A stretch of DNA of 34,689 nt from NCBI RefSeq assembly GCF_000740785.1, contig NZ_JFZB01000044.1:1-34689 (forward strand). Direction: 5' to 3'. This document shows positions 1-9,161 of the stretch, one piece after another; position 1 is the stretch's first letter, and every line of letters begins with the position of its first letter. The stretch is from Paenirhodobacter enshiensis. Its GTDB lineage: Bacteria > Pseudomonadota > Alphaproteobacteria > Rhodobacterales > Rhodobacteraceae. The position numbers and the translations under genes were made by a program. The notes beneath the pieces were generated by a model. The model was not told the origin of the DNA, searched no databases, and worked only from the letters and a program-made list of their open reading frames with translations.

Positions 1-200
1 GGCTCGGGCCGGACCAGGATCAACGGCGAAACAGCTCCGGGGCAGGGCGGTCCGGAAAAAGAACGCCCATTCTCGTCCGGCATCGGGGGCGTGCCAGGCT
101 GCTCAGGCCATCGCAGATATCGGGCGTGAGCCACGCCCGGTCACAGCGGGGGAAGCCATTTGCCGACACGACCTGGGCATCTTGCGGGAGGAGGTCGTCT
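1..200. other. left-edge stretch without a supported gene
   Basis: I see no convincing gene in these bases, which lie downstream of the pbpC stop codon. A plus-strand frame is open from the window edge to a stop at 127-129, but its translation has no recognisable pattern and could be either the tail of an outside gene or chance. The only structured element is the hairpin at 121-139. Confidence 0.5.
121..139 (-). terminator. hairpin downstream of pbpC, possible terminator
   Basis: A perfect 8-bp stem (CGGGCGTG at 121-128, CACGCCCG at 132-139) encloses a 3-base loop, about 60 bases after the pbpC stop on the minus strand. There is no T-run, so an intrinsic terminator is only possible. It may act as a 3' end stabiliser or with Rho. 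Confidence 0.35.
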
Positions 201-2249
201 TCACGGCCCGATCACGACCGTGGCGGAGGAGGATCGCCCCATGGCATCGAGAACCGTCAGGCGGATCGCGCCGGCAGGGGGCAGATCCAGAACCGCTTCG
301 CGTGTCCGCGCCGCGATGACCAGCGGCACGCCGTTCGCAAGCCAGGTGAAGGGCGGCGATCCTCCCTGCAGCTTCACCGTCAGCCCCGCCCCATCGGCCA
401 GTTCGATCCGGGCGCCGTCCGGGGGAAAGGCCAGCACGGGATCGTCCTGTGCGATGCCGGAAAACACCGCTTCCCGGGGGCGATAGCGTTGCAAGGGGGG
501 CGGCAGGCGGTCGTTCGGCACGATCAGGGTGGCCGGCGGTGGGGGGGGGAGCGGCTCCTTCGGGCCGCCGGCACGGTCAAACATCTCGAACAGCAGTGGT
601 GCGGCCAGCTCGCCGCCGAAGGCACCGGGAACCGGCGTGCCATCGGCGCGCCCCATCCACACCCCCGCGACCCAACGGCCGTCGAAGCCGATCGCCAGTG
701 CATCGCGGTTGCCGTAGGAGGTTCCGGTCTTGTAGGCGATGCGGTCGCGCGCGGCACCCGGCGGCGGCGGCAATTGCCGCAAGATGTCGGCGACCTGCCA
801 GGCGGCGACGTCACCGAACAGACGCCCGGGCAGCGGATGCGCTGCGCCGGCCTCGGCCGAGAGCGCGATGGGCTGCCCCATCCGGGCGAGCGCCGCATAG
901 GCCTGCACCAGATCGGCGAGGCTGATCCCGAGCCCGCCGAGCGCGACCGCCAGCCCCGGCACCCGCGCGCCGGGGATCTGCACCTTCGCGCCGGCGCGCC
1001 GCAGCGTCGCGATCAGCCGCGCCGGCCCGATGGCATCGGTGAGGCTCACCGCCGGCAGGTTCAGCGACAGGATCAGCGCCTCGCGCACCGAGACCGTGCC
1101 GCGGAACTGCCGGTCGAAGTTCTGTGGCCGCCACAGACCGAAAGCGGCCGGCTTGTCGTCGATCAGCGTCTCGGGATTGACCCGCCCGTCATCGAAGGCC
1201 AGAGCATAGACGAACGGCTTCAGCGTCGATCCCGGCGAGCGGATCGCCCGCGTCAGATCGACGAAGCCCGCCCGCGCGCCATTCGTCCATTCGGCACCGC
1301 CGACCTCGGCCAGAACCTCGCCCGAGCGGTGATCGGCGAAGATCATCGCCACCGAAACCTGTGACGCCATCCCCGCCACCGCGCGCTGTGCAAGGGCCTC
1401 GGCCGCGCGCTGCAGCGCCGGGTCGATGCTTGTCGGGATCCGCGCACCCGGCGGATAGGCGGCAGCCAGCCGTTCGCTCAGATAGGGGGCGAGGGCGGTG
1501 AAATCGTGCCGTTTGGCCGGGATCTTCTCGCGCGTCGCCGCCGCGGCACTCCCGGCGTCGAGCACACCGGCCTGCGCCAGTCGCGACAGGATCCGGTCGC
1601 GCGCCGCCCGGGCCACGGCGGGGGCGCGGTCGGGGCGCCGGGTCTCGGGCGATTGCGGCAGAGCGATCAGCAGGGCGATCTCGGCCGGCGTCAGGCGGCG
1701 CGGCTCCTTGCCGAACCAGCTCAGCGTTGCCGCGCGCACCCCCTCGACATTGCCGCCGAAGGGCGCAAGCCGTAGGTAAAGATCGAGGATCTCGGGCTTC
1801 GTCAGACGCCGTTCCAGCGCCATCGCGACGCGCACCTGCCGCAGCTTGCCCGAAATCTGTCCGGTCGGACCCTCCTCGATCAGCCGCGCCACCTGCATCG
1901 TCAGCGTCGAGGCGCCCGAGACCACATGACCGGCGCGCAGCATCTGCGCCACCGCCCGCAACGCCGCCCAGAAATCGACGCCGTTGTGGCTGTAAAAGCG
2001 GCTGTCCTCGCAGGCGATCAGTGCCGCGAGATAGGCCGGATCGACATCGCGCGGATCGAGCCGCCATCGCCCGTCGGCCACCGGGAACACCCGCAGAAGC
2101 GAGCCGTCGCGCGCCACGACCTCTGTTCCCACCGGAACGTTCAGCTCAGGCAGCTCGGTGCGCGTCACCCAGTCGTCCAGCGCATCGCGCCCGCCCGCCG
2201 CCAGCGCGAGCGCGAGCGCGAGCGCGAACAGCGCGCGATGCGGTTTCAC
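201..2249 (-). CDS. pbpC: penicillin-binding protein 1C
   Basis: Bifunctional class A penicillin-binding protein, 682 aa, expected to be anchored in the inner membrane and to polymerise and crosslink peptidoglycan. A short N-terminal hydrophobic segment is followed by a GT51 glycosyltransferase domain with the EDSRFYSHNGVD block and GASTLTMQ (variant of GGSTITQQ). The transpeptidase domain carries the active-site serine in SPGSTLKPF, then SLN and YKTGTSYGNRDA. The last ~85 residues match the BiPBP C-terminal domain typical of PBP1C. The start is GTG at 2249-2247, overlapping the TGA of the upstream alpha-2-macroglobulin gene by 4 bases (GTGA), so the two are translationally coupled; this pairing is conserved in many Proteobacteria. 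Oddity: the signal-anchor is encoded partly by a hexamer repeat (about 2204-2228) giving alternating Leu-Ala. Confidence is high from motifs in the right order and the partner gene. Confidence 0.96.
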   Translation of the reverse strand: MKPHRALFALALALALAAGGRDALDDWVTRTELPELNVPVGTEVVARDGSLLRVFPVADGRWRLDPRDVDPAYLAALIACEDSRFYSHNGVDFWAALRAVAQMLRAGHVVSGASTLTMQVARLIEEGPTGQISGKLRQVRVAMALERRLTKPEILDLYLRLAPFGGNVEGVRAATLSWFGKEPRRLTPAEIALLIALPQSPETRRPDRAPAVARAARDRILSRLAQAGVLDAGSAAAATREKIPAKRHDFTALAPYLSERLAAAYPPGARIPTSIDPALQRAAEALAQRAVAGMASQVSVAMIFADHRSGEVLAEVGGAEWTNGARAGFVDLTRAIRSPGSTLKPFVYALAFDDGRVNPETLIDDKPAAFGLWRPQNFDRQFRGTVSVREALILSLNLPAVSLTDAIGPARLIATLRRAGAKVQIPGARVPGLAVALGGLGISLADLVQAYAALARMGQPIALSAEAGAAHPLPGRLFGDVAAWQVADILRQLPPPPGAARDRIAYKTGTSYGNRDALAIGFDGRWVAGVWMGRADGTPVPGAFGGELAAPLLFEMFDRAGGPKEPLPPPPPATLIVPNDRLPPPLQRYRPREAVFSGIAQDDPVLAFPPDGARIELADGAGLTVKLQGGSPPFTWLANGVPLVIAARTREAVLDLPPAGAIRLTVLDAMGRSSSATVVIGP
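2203..2229 (-). repeat. GCGCGA hexamer tandem repeat inside pbpC
   Basis: About four consecutive 6-bp units (GCGCGA-type on the plus strand) encode the Leu-Ala alternation in the hydrophobic N-terminus of PBP1C. Because the unit is two codons, slippage would change the length of the membrane segment without shifting the frame. Confidence 0.7.
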
Positions 2250-5200
2250 TCGATCACCACGGTCCCGGTCTCGCCATGGGCGCGCTGATCGGGGCGATAC
2301 ATGTCCTCGACCGAGGGCGCGGGCAGATGGAACGTGCCGGGGCTGACCGCGCGCACGATATAGGCGAGGCGGAACGGCGCATCGCTTTGCCAGTCGAGCG
2401 CGGCGAGGAAGCGGTCCTGACGGAACTCGGTCATCCGGGTGTCGGCGGTCTCGCCGATCCAGTCGAGCGAGGCCAGATCGCCCGCGCGCAGCAGGTTCGG
2501 ATTGTCGATCTCGAACCCGGCGGGCAGGGGATCGTTGACCATCAGCCGCGCCTCCTGCCGGCCATGCGGACGGATATCGTCAATCGCGACAAGGCGCGTG
2601 CCCTGCGCGATCTTCGCGGGATCGACGGGTTCCCCTTCCATGGTGAAATAACTGCGCCGGATCGACCAGCCGGTGCCGCCGGCGGGCTCGGCCACCTCGG
2701 GCACGCCGGTGGTGGTCAGGGTCAGCACCTGCGGCTTCGTGCCGGTGTTCGAGATCGCGATGGGCTCGGCGGCCTGCGCGTCGAAGACGCCCGCGACGGG
2801 GCCCTTCACGGCGATGCCGTTCATCGTCAGCCCCTCGGCGCCGGGGCGGTCGATCATCGCGCTCGCGGCGAGGAGAGACCAGCTCGCCTCCTGCGTCGAA
2901 AGCTGCGTCGCGCCGATCCGGTCGGACAGCGTCGCGCCGATCTTGTCGCGGTCGATGGCCGTCGATCCGGCCTCGGAGGCGAGCGTCAGAACTGCCGCCA
3001 TGTCGCGCAGATTGGTGCCGTAATCGTCGCGCCAATGCGTGCTGTCCTTGCCGGATTTCGCGATCATCCGGCCGGCGCGGGCGAACATCGCATCGGCCCG
3101 CGTCGGATCGCCATAGGCCGCCAGCGCCGCGCCCAGCTGTGCCGCCGCAATGGGCGTCGCGAAATCGTCGCCCTTCACATCGGCATAGTAGCGCAGATCG
3201 CCGATGGCCGCCGCGCCCTCGCGGGCCAGAACCATCAGCTGATAGGCCACCAGCCCGCCGCCGCCATTCGAGGTCGCATCGAAATCGGGGGCGGCATTCA
3301 CCTGATTGCGCAGGTTGTCGAGTGCCTGCCGGAACGCCAGATCCGGCACCTTGTAACCGGCCTTGCGCGCGCGGCTGAGGAAATCCGTCACATAGGCATC
3401 GAGCCAGCCATCGCCCGACTCGGGCGACCACAGCCCGAACGCGCCGGAGCTGTCCTGATTGGTCAGGATGGCCGCGATGGAACTGTCGATCCGTGCCGGC
3501 AGATCGGCGGGGGTCACCAGATCCATCGCTTCGGCGACCGAGGACAGATAGAGCAGCGGCATCGCCTTCGAGGTGATCTGCTCGGTGCAGCCGTAGGGAT
3601 AACGGTCGAGCGCGGCGAGCAGTGCCGGCGTATTGAACCGCGCGATGGGGCCGGCGGCGACGGTCGCGTGACCCGTGCCCGCCACCAGGCCGGCGAACAG
3701 GTTCGCATCGAGGGTGAAGGTCTTGCCCGCCGCCAGATCGAAGCGCGACTGCCGCGCGATGGCGGGATCGTTGCGCTCGACCGGGATGGTCAGCGTCTTC
3801 TCCAGCCGCTTGCCGTCGGGCGTGGTCAGCACGACCGAAAGCGTCTTAACGCCCTCGGACATCGGGGCGCTGATCGGCACCGTGACCACCGCCTTGCCCT
3901 GATCCTTCAGTGTGACCGTCGCGGGGACATCGCCGGTCGCCAGCCCGTCAGAGCTGACCTGAAGCGCCATCTGCCCCGCGGGGCCGCGGGCATGGACGAT
4001 TTCGAGCAGCGCGCGGGATGTGTCGCCGGGCGCCATGAACCGCGGCACAGAGGCCGTCACCACCACCGGATCGCGCACCAGAACGTCCTTGTTCGCCTGA
4101 CCGACGGCGGTCGTGGTCCACACGACCGCGTTCAGCCGCACCGTGCCGTTGAACGCCGGCATGTCGAACGACGCATGGACGATCCCATCCTTGTCCGCCG
4201 TCAGCGGACCCGAGAAATAGGCGACCAGTTCCTCGGTCGGGGGTGGGGCATTCGCCACCGACATCGAGGCATCGCCGCCCGAGCGGATCGCGCCTGCGAC
4301 GCCGGCGCGTCCGTCGATCAGCCGCCCATACAGATCGCGCAGCCCGACGCCCAGACGGCGCTGGCCGAAATAGGCGCCGACCGGATCGGGCGATTTGAAC
4401 GCCGTCAGGTTCAGGATACCCACATCGGTGGCCGAGATCGTCGCGTGAACGACATCCCCGGCCTTCGCGCCCTCGACCCTGAGGGCCACCGGCATCGCCG
4501 CGCGCGGCTCTGAGGCGTCGGGCATGTCGAAGCTCGCGTGCAACAGCCTGGCACCCGGATCGACGCTCGCATAGCTGAGGCCGAGCGCGCGGACCGGCGC
4601 CCGTGCGGGCGCTTTCGGCGCATCGAGCGGCCGGATCGTCATCGCAGTGACATAGGCACCGCCGCCCCATTCATCGGTCACCGGCAGGTCGATCACATTC
4701 TCGCCCGCCTTCACCGGAACCGCCTTCATCGCGATGACCCGGTTCGACAGCACGGACACCAGCGCCACGCCATCGGCCGCGGGCACGATCCGCAGATGCG
4801 CGGTCTCGCCCGCCTTGTAACCCGGCTTGTCGAGCGACAGCTCCAGCCGGTCGGGGCTGGCCACGGTGTCGGCCGGGGCGAACCATCCCGCCTCGAAGGA
4901 TACCGAGGAGGCGGTGTAGTCAGACCCGGTTCCGGCCTCGACGATCAGCTCATATTCGCCCCAGGTGGTCTTCGCCGAAATCTCGGTCGCGCCGGATGGC
5001 GAGAGCGCCGCATCGCCCTCGGCCACGCGGGTGCGCTTTACCGTGGGTTCCCAGCTCCAGCTGCCATCGAGCGCATACCACTGATAGGTGCGCTCGATCC
5101 GGTTGACGCGCCAATGCGCCTTCTGCGCGACGGGTTTCGCCTCGGGGCCGAGCGCGATCAGACTGAACCGCGCGGTGGCGCCCTCGGGCAGGCTGTCGGC

Positions 5201-7696
5201 GAAGGCGGGCTTGATGCCCAGAACCACCGCCTCGGGCATCAGCGTGCGCGAGACCTCGCGCTCGACCGGCCGGCCGGAACCTTCGCGCACCCGCACGGTG
5301 AATTGCCCGTTCAGCGGCTGGCGTATCTCGGCCGCCTCTTCGGGCAGGGCGAGCGGGACTTCGGCCTTGCCGTCCGCATCCGTCACGCCCGAGTCGATGG
5401 TGCCGAAGATCTTCGGCGCTTCCTCGTCATAGCGGCCGAAACGATAGCCTTCGAAGCCCGGCAGGGCGGTGGTCGCGCTCAGCCGGATGTCGCCCTCATA
5501 GCCGAGATCCGCCCCCGGCGCGCCGAACAGATAGCGCGCGTCTAGCCCGATCTGCGGCAGATCGCCGACCGGCAGAACCCCCTCGGTCATGGTCAGATCG
5601 AAGTCGATCCGCTCGGGCAGGAAATCTTCGACCAGCAGTTTCGCCGAGGCGAGCGGCGCCGCCTTCGGATCGGCATGGACATCGAGCCGCCAGGTGCCGC
5701 GCGGCACGTTGGCGCCGAGCGCGAAATCGACCACATGGCCACCGGCGCCCGCGTCTGTCGTCAGGGTGCGGCGGTATTCGACGCCATCGGGACGGATCAG
5801 CACCGCGGTCAGCGGCACGCCCGAGAGCGCCGCGACTTCGGTATCGCGCGCGAGCATCGTGGCATGGATCGTCTCGCCCGCGCGATAGGCGCCGCGGTCG
5901 GTGGTCAGGAACAGGTCGATCGGCGGCGCGGGCGGCAGGCCGGTGACACCGCGATCCGACAGGTCGAACTCGGCATCCGTCAGCGACAGGAAGGACATGT
6001 CGTCGCCTTCCGAGACCGAGACCATCGCCGGCGCCCCGTTGTCCGCGCGCAGCGCCAGTGCCGGGCCGAAATGCGCGACGCCCTCGGGATCGGTCTGCAC
6101 CGTGCCCAGCACCTCGTTCGCGCGCGACACGAGTTCCACTTTCACGCCCCTGGCGGCCGAGGCGTCCGACAGATGGCGCACCGCGACGCTCAGCCCGTCG
6201 GTGCCCGACCAGGTGGCCATGCCGAGGTCCGAGATCGAGAACCACTGCGTCGCCGCCGGATGCTCGTAGGGGTCCGCGCCGGGCACCTTCGCCTCGAGCG
6301 CATAGACCCCGGGGCCGAGCGCCCCGGTCACGTCCTGAACCGGCAGGCGGGTGGTGATCTCGCGGTTCACCTCCATCTTCACATCGGCGGTTCCGGTCCA
6401 GACCGTCTGCGCCATCTGGTCCGAGAGCTGCTCCATGTCCCAGTGATCGAGCGGGCGGCCCATGAAGCCCTCGCGGATCGCCGCCACCAGATTGCGGTCG
6501 GAAACCTTCAGGATCCTGAGATCCAGATGTTCGAGGTTGACCGTCTGCACCGGCAGCCCCTGATCGGCACCGCGCGGCAGGATATAGGCCTGACCGGCGA
6601 AACTGACCTGAGGCGCGCGGTCGCGGACATAACCGGTGACCGGCACCGATTTCACCAGCGTCTCGCCGGTCGCCGAGGGCAGGCCCTTGCGGAAGGTCAC
6701 GGTGTAGCGCGTGCCGCGCTCCAGCCCGCCGATGCAGATCTGGCTGCCCTCCGGCTCGACCGAAAGGCCGCCCGCGGGCAATTGCACGAAGCTCGCATAA
6801 TCGACGCCCGAGCGCGCCAGATCCTGCGAGAAATCGGCGCAGATCCGGGGCGCGGCGCCATCGGCCTCGACCCGGTTGCCGGTGATGCGAAAGCCGTATT
6901 TCCCGATTGCATCGTCAAGCGCGGCCTGAATGTCCTCGCGGTTCGACAGCTGCGCGGCAAGCGTCAGCGCCGGGATCGTGTCGCGGGTCGCGCCGCTTTG
7001 CTCGAAGGCCTGCGACAGCACGACGAGCGCCTCGGCCGCCGTCGCGTCATCCATCGCGCGCAGATAGCCGTTCACCGCGGCCGGGGCCGCCTCGTCCTGG
7101 CTGTCCTCGGTTTCCAGCGCGCGGCGCGCGTAATCGACCCAGAGGTCGGCGGCGTCGGTCAGCACGATCAGCGCCCCGCCCAGACGTTGCGCCGCGTCCG
7201 TGTCACCCTGGGCGACGGCCTTCAGAAACTCCGTTCGCAGCGCATTGATATCGGCAAGGCCGGTCTCGTGCTGCTGGCCGAAACCCTCTGCCTGCCGACG
7301 CGCGGCCTCGATCCGGTCAGGGCCGAGGAACCCGGCCGCTTTCGCCCGCGCGATCCCCTTCGCCAGAACCTTGGGATCTTGCGCGAGCACCAGCCCCGAG
7401 AACGCCCCGTTGAACGGGGTCGAGCCGGTCACGTCGGCCTTAGGGAAGCACGATCCGTTGCGGCTGTTGAACGTCACCGCGGTGCAGGCGGCGGTGTCGA
7501 GGCAGGCCGCGATGCAGGCCTCGATATCGGTGTCGAAGATCTTCTGCAGGTCGCGCCCGACGAGATCGACGCCTTCGCCGAAGGCGATGCGCTTTGGCGG
7601 GATCGGCGAGGGCTGCTCTGCCTGAGCCATTACGCCTGACGCCCCCGTCAGTGCCATGATCGTCACAAGAAGGCGGGGAAATGCAGACAGGCGCAT
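2246..7696 (-). CDS. alpha-2-macroglobulin family protein with PAN/apple-like domain
   Basis: Large periplasmic protease-trap protein, 1816 aa, of the bacterial alpha-2-macroglobulin (YfhM) type. The family defends the periplasm by covalently trapping attacking proteases. The thioester motif CTEQ in YPYGCTEQ lies near residue 1368. It is followed by the helical thioester-domain region (GLWSPESGDGWLDAYVTDFL) and a C-terminal domain ending in PDQRAHGETGTVVIE. The middle holds repeated macroglobulin-like beta domains. I choose ATG 7696 because it starts a clear signal peptide (MRLSAFPRLL... ending VMAQA) and has AGAGG just upstream; the open frame extends 58 codons further without signal-like character. 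Residues ~35-100 form a cysteine-rich PAN/apple-like module (CIAACLDTAACTAVTFN). Unlike E. coli YfhM I see no lipobox, so the mature protein is probably soluble in the periplasm. It is first in a two-gene operon with pbpC (4-base overlap). Confidence 0.95.
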   Translation of the reverse strand: MRLSAFPRLLVTIMALTGASGVMAQAEQPSPIPPKRIAFGEGVDLVGRDLQKIFDTDIEACIAACLDTAACTAVTFNSRNGSCFPKADVTGSTPFNGAFSGLVLAQDPKVLAKGIARAKAAGFLGPDRIEAARRQAEGFGQQHETGLADINALRTEFLKAVAQGDTDAAQRLGGALIVLTDAADLWVDYARRALETEDSQDEAAPAAVNGYLRAMDDATAAEALVVLSQAFEQSGATRDTIPALTLAAQLSNREDIQAALDDAIGKYGFRITGNRVEADGAAPRICADFSQDLARSGVDYASFVQLPAGGLSVEPEGSQICIGGLERGTRYTVTFRKGLPSATGETLVKSVPVTGYVRDRAPQVSFAGQAYILPRGADQGLPVQTVNLEHLDLRILKVSDRNLVAAIREGFMGRPLDHWDMEQLSDQMAQTVWTGTADVKMEVNREITTRLPVQDVTGALGPGVYALEAKVPGADPYEHPAATQWFSISDLGMATWSGTDGLSVAVRHLSDASAARGVKVELVSRANEVLGTVQTDPEGVAHFGPALALRADNGAPAMVSVSEGDDMSFLSLTDAEFDLSDRGVTGLPPAPPIDLFLTTDRGAYRAGETIHATMLARDTEVAALSGVPLTAVLIRPDGVEYRRTLTTDAGAGGHVVDFALGANVPRGTWRLDVHADPKAAPLASAKLLVEDFLPERIDFDLTMTEGVLPVGDLPQIGLDARYLFGAPGADLGYEGDIRLSATTALPGFEGYRFGRYDEEAPKIFGTIDSGVTDADGKAEVPLALPEEAAEIRQPLNGQFTVRVREGSGRPVEREVSRTLMPEAVVLGIKPAFADSLPEGATARFSLIALGPEAKPVAQKAHWRVNRIERTYQWYALDGSWSWEPTVKRTRVAEGDAALSPSGATEISAKTTWGEYELIVEAGTGSDYTASSVSFEAGWFAPADTVASPDRLELSLDKPGYKAGETAHLRIVPAADGVALVSVLSNRVIAMKAVPVKAGENVIDLPVTDEWGGGAYVTAMTIRPLDAPKAPARAPVRALGLSYASVDPGARLLHASFDMPDASEPRAAMPVALRVEGAKAGDVVHATISATDVGILNLTAFKSPDPVGAYFGQRRLGVGLRDLYGRLIDGRAGVAGAIRSGGDASMSVANAPPPTEELVAYFSGPLTADKDGIVHASFDMPAFNGTVRLNAVVWTTTAVGQANKDVLVRDPVVVTASVPRFMAPGDTSRALLEIVHARGPAGQMALQVSSDGLATGDVPATVTLKDQGKAVVTVPISAPMSEGVKTLSVVLTTPDGKRLEKTLTIPVERNDPAIARQSRFDLAAGKTFTLDANLFAGLVAGTGHATVAAGPIARFNTPALLAALDRYPYGCTEQITSKAMPLLYLSSVAEAMDLVTPADLPARIDSSIAAILTNQDSSGAFGLWSPESGDGWLDAYVTDFLSRARKAGYKVPDLAFRQALDNLRNQVNAAPDFDATSNGGGGLVAYQLMVLAREGAAAIGDLRYYADVKGDDFATPIAAAQLGAALAAYGDPTRADAMFARAGRMIAKSGKDSTHWRDDYGTNLRDMAAVLTLASEAGSTAIDRDKIGATLSDRIGATQLSTQEASWSLLAASAMIDRPGAEGLTMNGIAVKGPVAGVFDAQAAEPIAISNTGTKPQVLTLTTTGVPEVAEPAGGTGWSIRRSYFTMEGEPVDPAKIAQGTRLVAIDDIRPHGRQEARLMVNDPLPAGFEIDNPNLLRAGDLASLDWIGETADTRMTEFRQDRFLAALDWQSDAPFRLAYIVRAVSPGTFHLPAPSVEDMYRPDQRAHGETGTVVIE

Positions 7697-7907
7697 GATA
7701 CCTCTGACAGAAAATAAGGCGATAAAGCTGGTGCTCGCGGTTTCGTGAGTATGACATGCGCCGTGCGGCAGGACAATGAAACCCCGAAGCCGGGGGCCTG
7801 TCGCGGGGCGGGGGAAAGCGGGGGGCTGGGCAATCCCGGCCCCCGGAACCGCCCGTAGGAGACCGGACATCTTCCGTTCGCGTCAGTTCCGCCGTCCGGA
7901 CCCGCTC
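7697..7907. promoter_or_regulatory. intergenic promoter region of the macroglobulin-pbpC operon
   Basis: These 211 bases separate the ABC permease stop (7908) from the macroglobulin ATG (7696), both on the minus strand. The segment next to 7696 is less GC-rich and must hold the promoter for the macroglobulin-pbpC operon, although I could not single out convincing -35/-10 boxes. The hairpin at 7821-7844 separates it from the upstream operon. No small gene is supported. Confidence 0.4.
7821..7844 (-). terminator. strong hairpin after the ABC permease gene
   Basis: A 10-bp stem with one mismatch (GGGGGCTGGG at 7821-7830, CCCGGCCCCC at 7835-7844) closes a 4-base loop, 64 bases beyond the permease stop codon. 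No clear T-run follows on the minus strand. It is the best candidate for ending the phosphatase/ABC operon. Confidence 0.45.
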
Positions 7908-9161
7908 TCACCCCCGGAGCGCGGTCAGCGGGGGTTGCCGCCAGGCGAGTGCGGCCGGGATCAGTGGCACCACGAGCCCCGCCAGCGCCAGAAGCCCGAG
8001 GCCTGTCAGATCGTCGCCGCTGAATTCCACCGGCAGCGGAAACCCCTGACGCGCCGCGAAGCCTAGCGACATCAGCCGCGCGGCGAGATAGCCGAGCCCG
8101 AGCCCCAGCCCGAGCCCCACCAGCATCAGCGCGCACAGCTCGCCCCAGACGATGGCGAAGATCGCGCCGCGCGGTGCGCCGAGGGCCCGCAGCGCGCCGA
8201 TCTGCGCGCGGCGCTGCCCGACATGGATGACCGCCACCAGCAGAAGCGAAGCCGCGACCAGCGCCTGCGTGCCGATGGCAATGGCCGAGAGCACCGTGCG
8301 CGCATCGCCCATCATCGCATAAAGCCCGGTCAGCACCTCGGCCGGGAACACTGCCAGCGTGTCGGGTCGCTGCCGGTAGGTCTGCCGCAGGCGGTAGGCG
8401 TCGGCGATGCTGCGCGGCTTGACGAGGATCGCCGGAAGGCCGGGGAGCGCGCCGCTCCAATCCTCGTCGAGTGCGGCATCGGCATCGAACAGCCCGTGGC
8501 CGTCTTCATGCCCCGCCTCATCGGACGGAGCGTGATCGGGTGCGGCCTCATGGCCGGTTTCAAGCGCATGGACATGCCAGACCGCCTGAATCGGCACCAG
8601 GATCGCGCGGTCCCATGGGGTGCCCGTCGGGCGCAACCGGCCGGTGATGCGATAGCCGATCTCGCCATGCGCATGGCCGCCCGCTTCGGGCAGACCGTGC
8701 ATCGGGGTGACGGTCTCGCCGGGCGACAGCCTGACCGCCGAGCCCACGACCGCCTCGCCCTCTGCCGCGAATATCCGCCCCTCGGCAAGGGCCGAAGCGC
8801 CGTCCGCGATCGCCGCGCGCGAGGTGCCGACGATCGGATAACCCTGAAAGAAATCGCCGAAGCCCACCGGCGCGGCCCAGGCGACGCGCGGATCTTGCGC
8901 CAGATCGCGCAGCACCTCGCCCGGCATCAGCGGCAGCGCGGCGGGTTGCAGGAACACGCTCGAGAGCACGAGCTGGGTCTCGCTGCCCGGGGCACCGATC
9001 ACCAGATCGAATTTCTCCGACGCCCGGGCCGAGCCGAGCCTCAGCGCGCGTTCCTGCAAGGTCACCGCCGTGCCGAGCGCGACGGCAAGCGCGGTCAGCA
9101 TCACCACCACGATGGCCGCGGGCCAGAGCCGGCGCAGATCGGCCAGAATGAAACGCAACAT
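7908..9161 (-). CDS. FtsX-like ABC transporter permease with histidine-rich periplasmic loop
   Basis: Inner-membrane permease of the MacB/LolC-E (FtsX) class, 417 aa. The arrangement is typical: one N-terminal membrane segment (~15-35), a large periplasmic domain (~40-280), then three C-terminal segments (about residues 285-410), with the FtsX-like block RRAQIGALRALGAPRGAIFAIV. The start is ATG 9161, which shares one base with the TGA of the ATPase gene (TGATG). Nine histidines cluster in the periplasmic loop (H155, H163, H165, H196, H198, H204, H210, H218, H222), mixed with Asp and Glu, which suggests divalent metal binding, zinc most likely. From memory, ABC transporters of this class with DUF3299 partners occur in Vibrio zinc-uptake (zrg) loci; I could not verify that match here. 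A lipid or lipoprotein exporter is the alternative. Confidence 0.88.
   Translation of the reverse strand: MLRFILADLRRLWPAAIVVVMLTALAVALGTAVTLQERALRLGSARASEKFDLVIGAPGSETQLVLSSVFLQPAALPLMPGEVLRDLAQDPRVAWAAPVGFGDFFQGYPIVGTSRAAIADGASALAEGRIFAAEGEAVVGSAVRLSPGETVTPMHGLPEAGGHAHGEIGYRITGRLRPTGTPWDRAILVPIQAVWHVHALETGHEAAPDHAPSDEAGHEDGHGLFDADAALDEDWSGALPGLPAILVKPRSIADAYRLRQTYRQRPDTLAVFPAEVLTGLYAMMGDARTVLSAIAIGTQALVAASLLLVAVIHVGQRRAQIGALRALGAPRGAIFAIVWGELCALMLVGLGLGLGLGYLAARLMSLGFAARQGFPLPVEFSGDDLTGLGLLALAGLVVPLIPAALAWRQPPLTALRG

Noticed and set aside
1727-4513. Long plus-strand open frame antisense to pbpC and the macroglobulin gene
   Set aside because: The translation is Arg/Gly/His-rich with no domain pattern, and the opposite strand encodes a clear protein. 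Such frames are expected in GC-rich DNA.
7697-7870. N-terminal extension of the macroglobulin protein to 7870
   Set aside because: It places 58 non-signal residues before a clear signal peptide; ATG 7696 has its own ribosome site.
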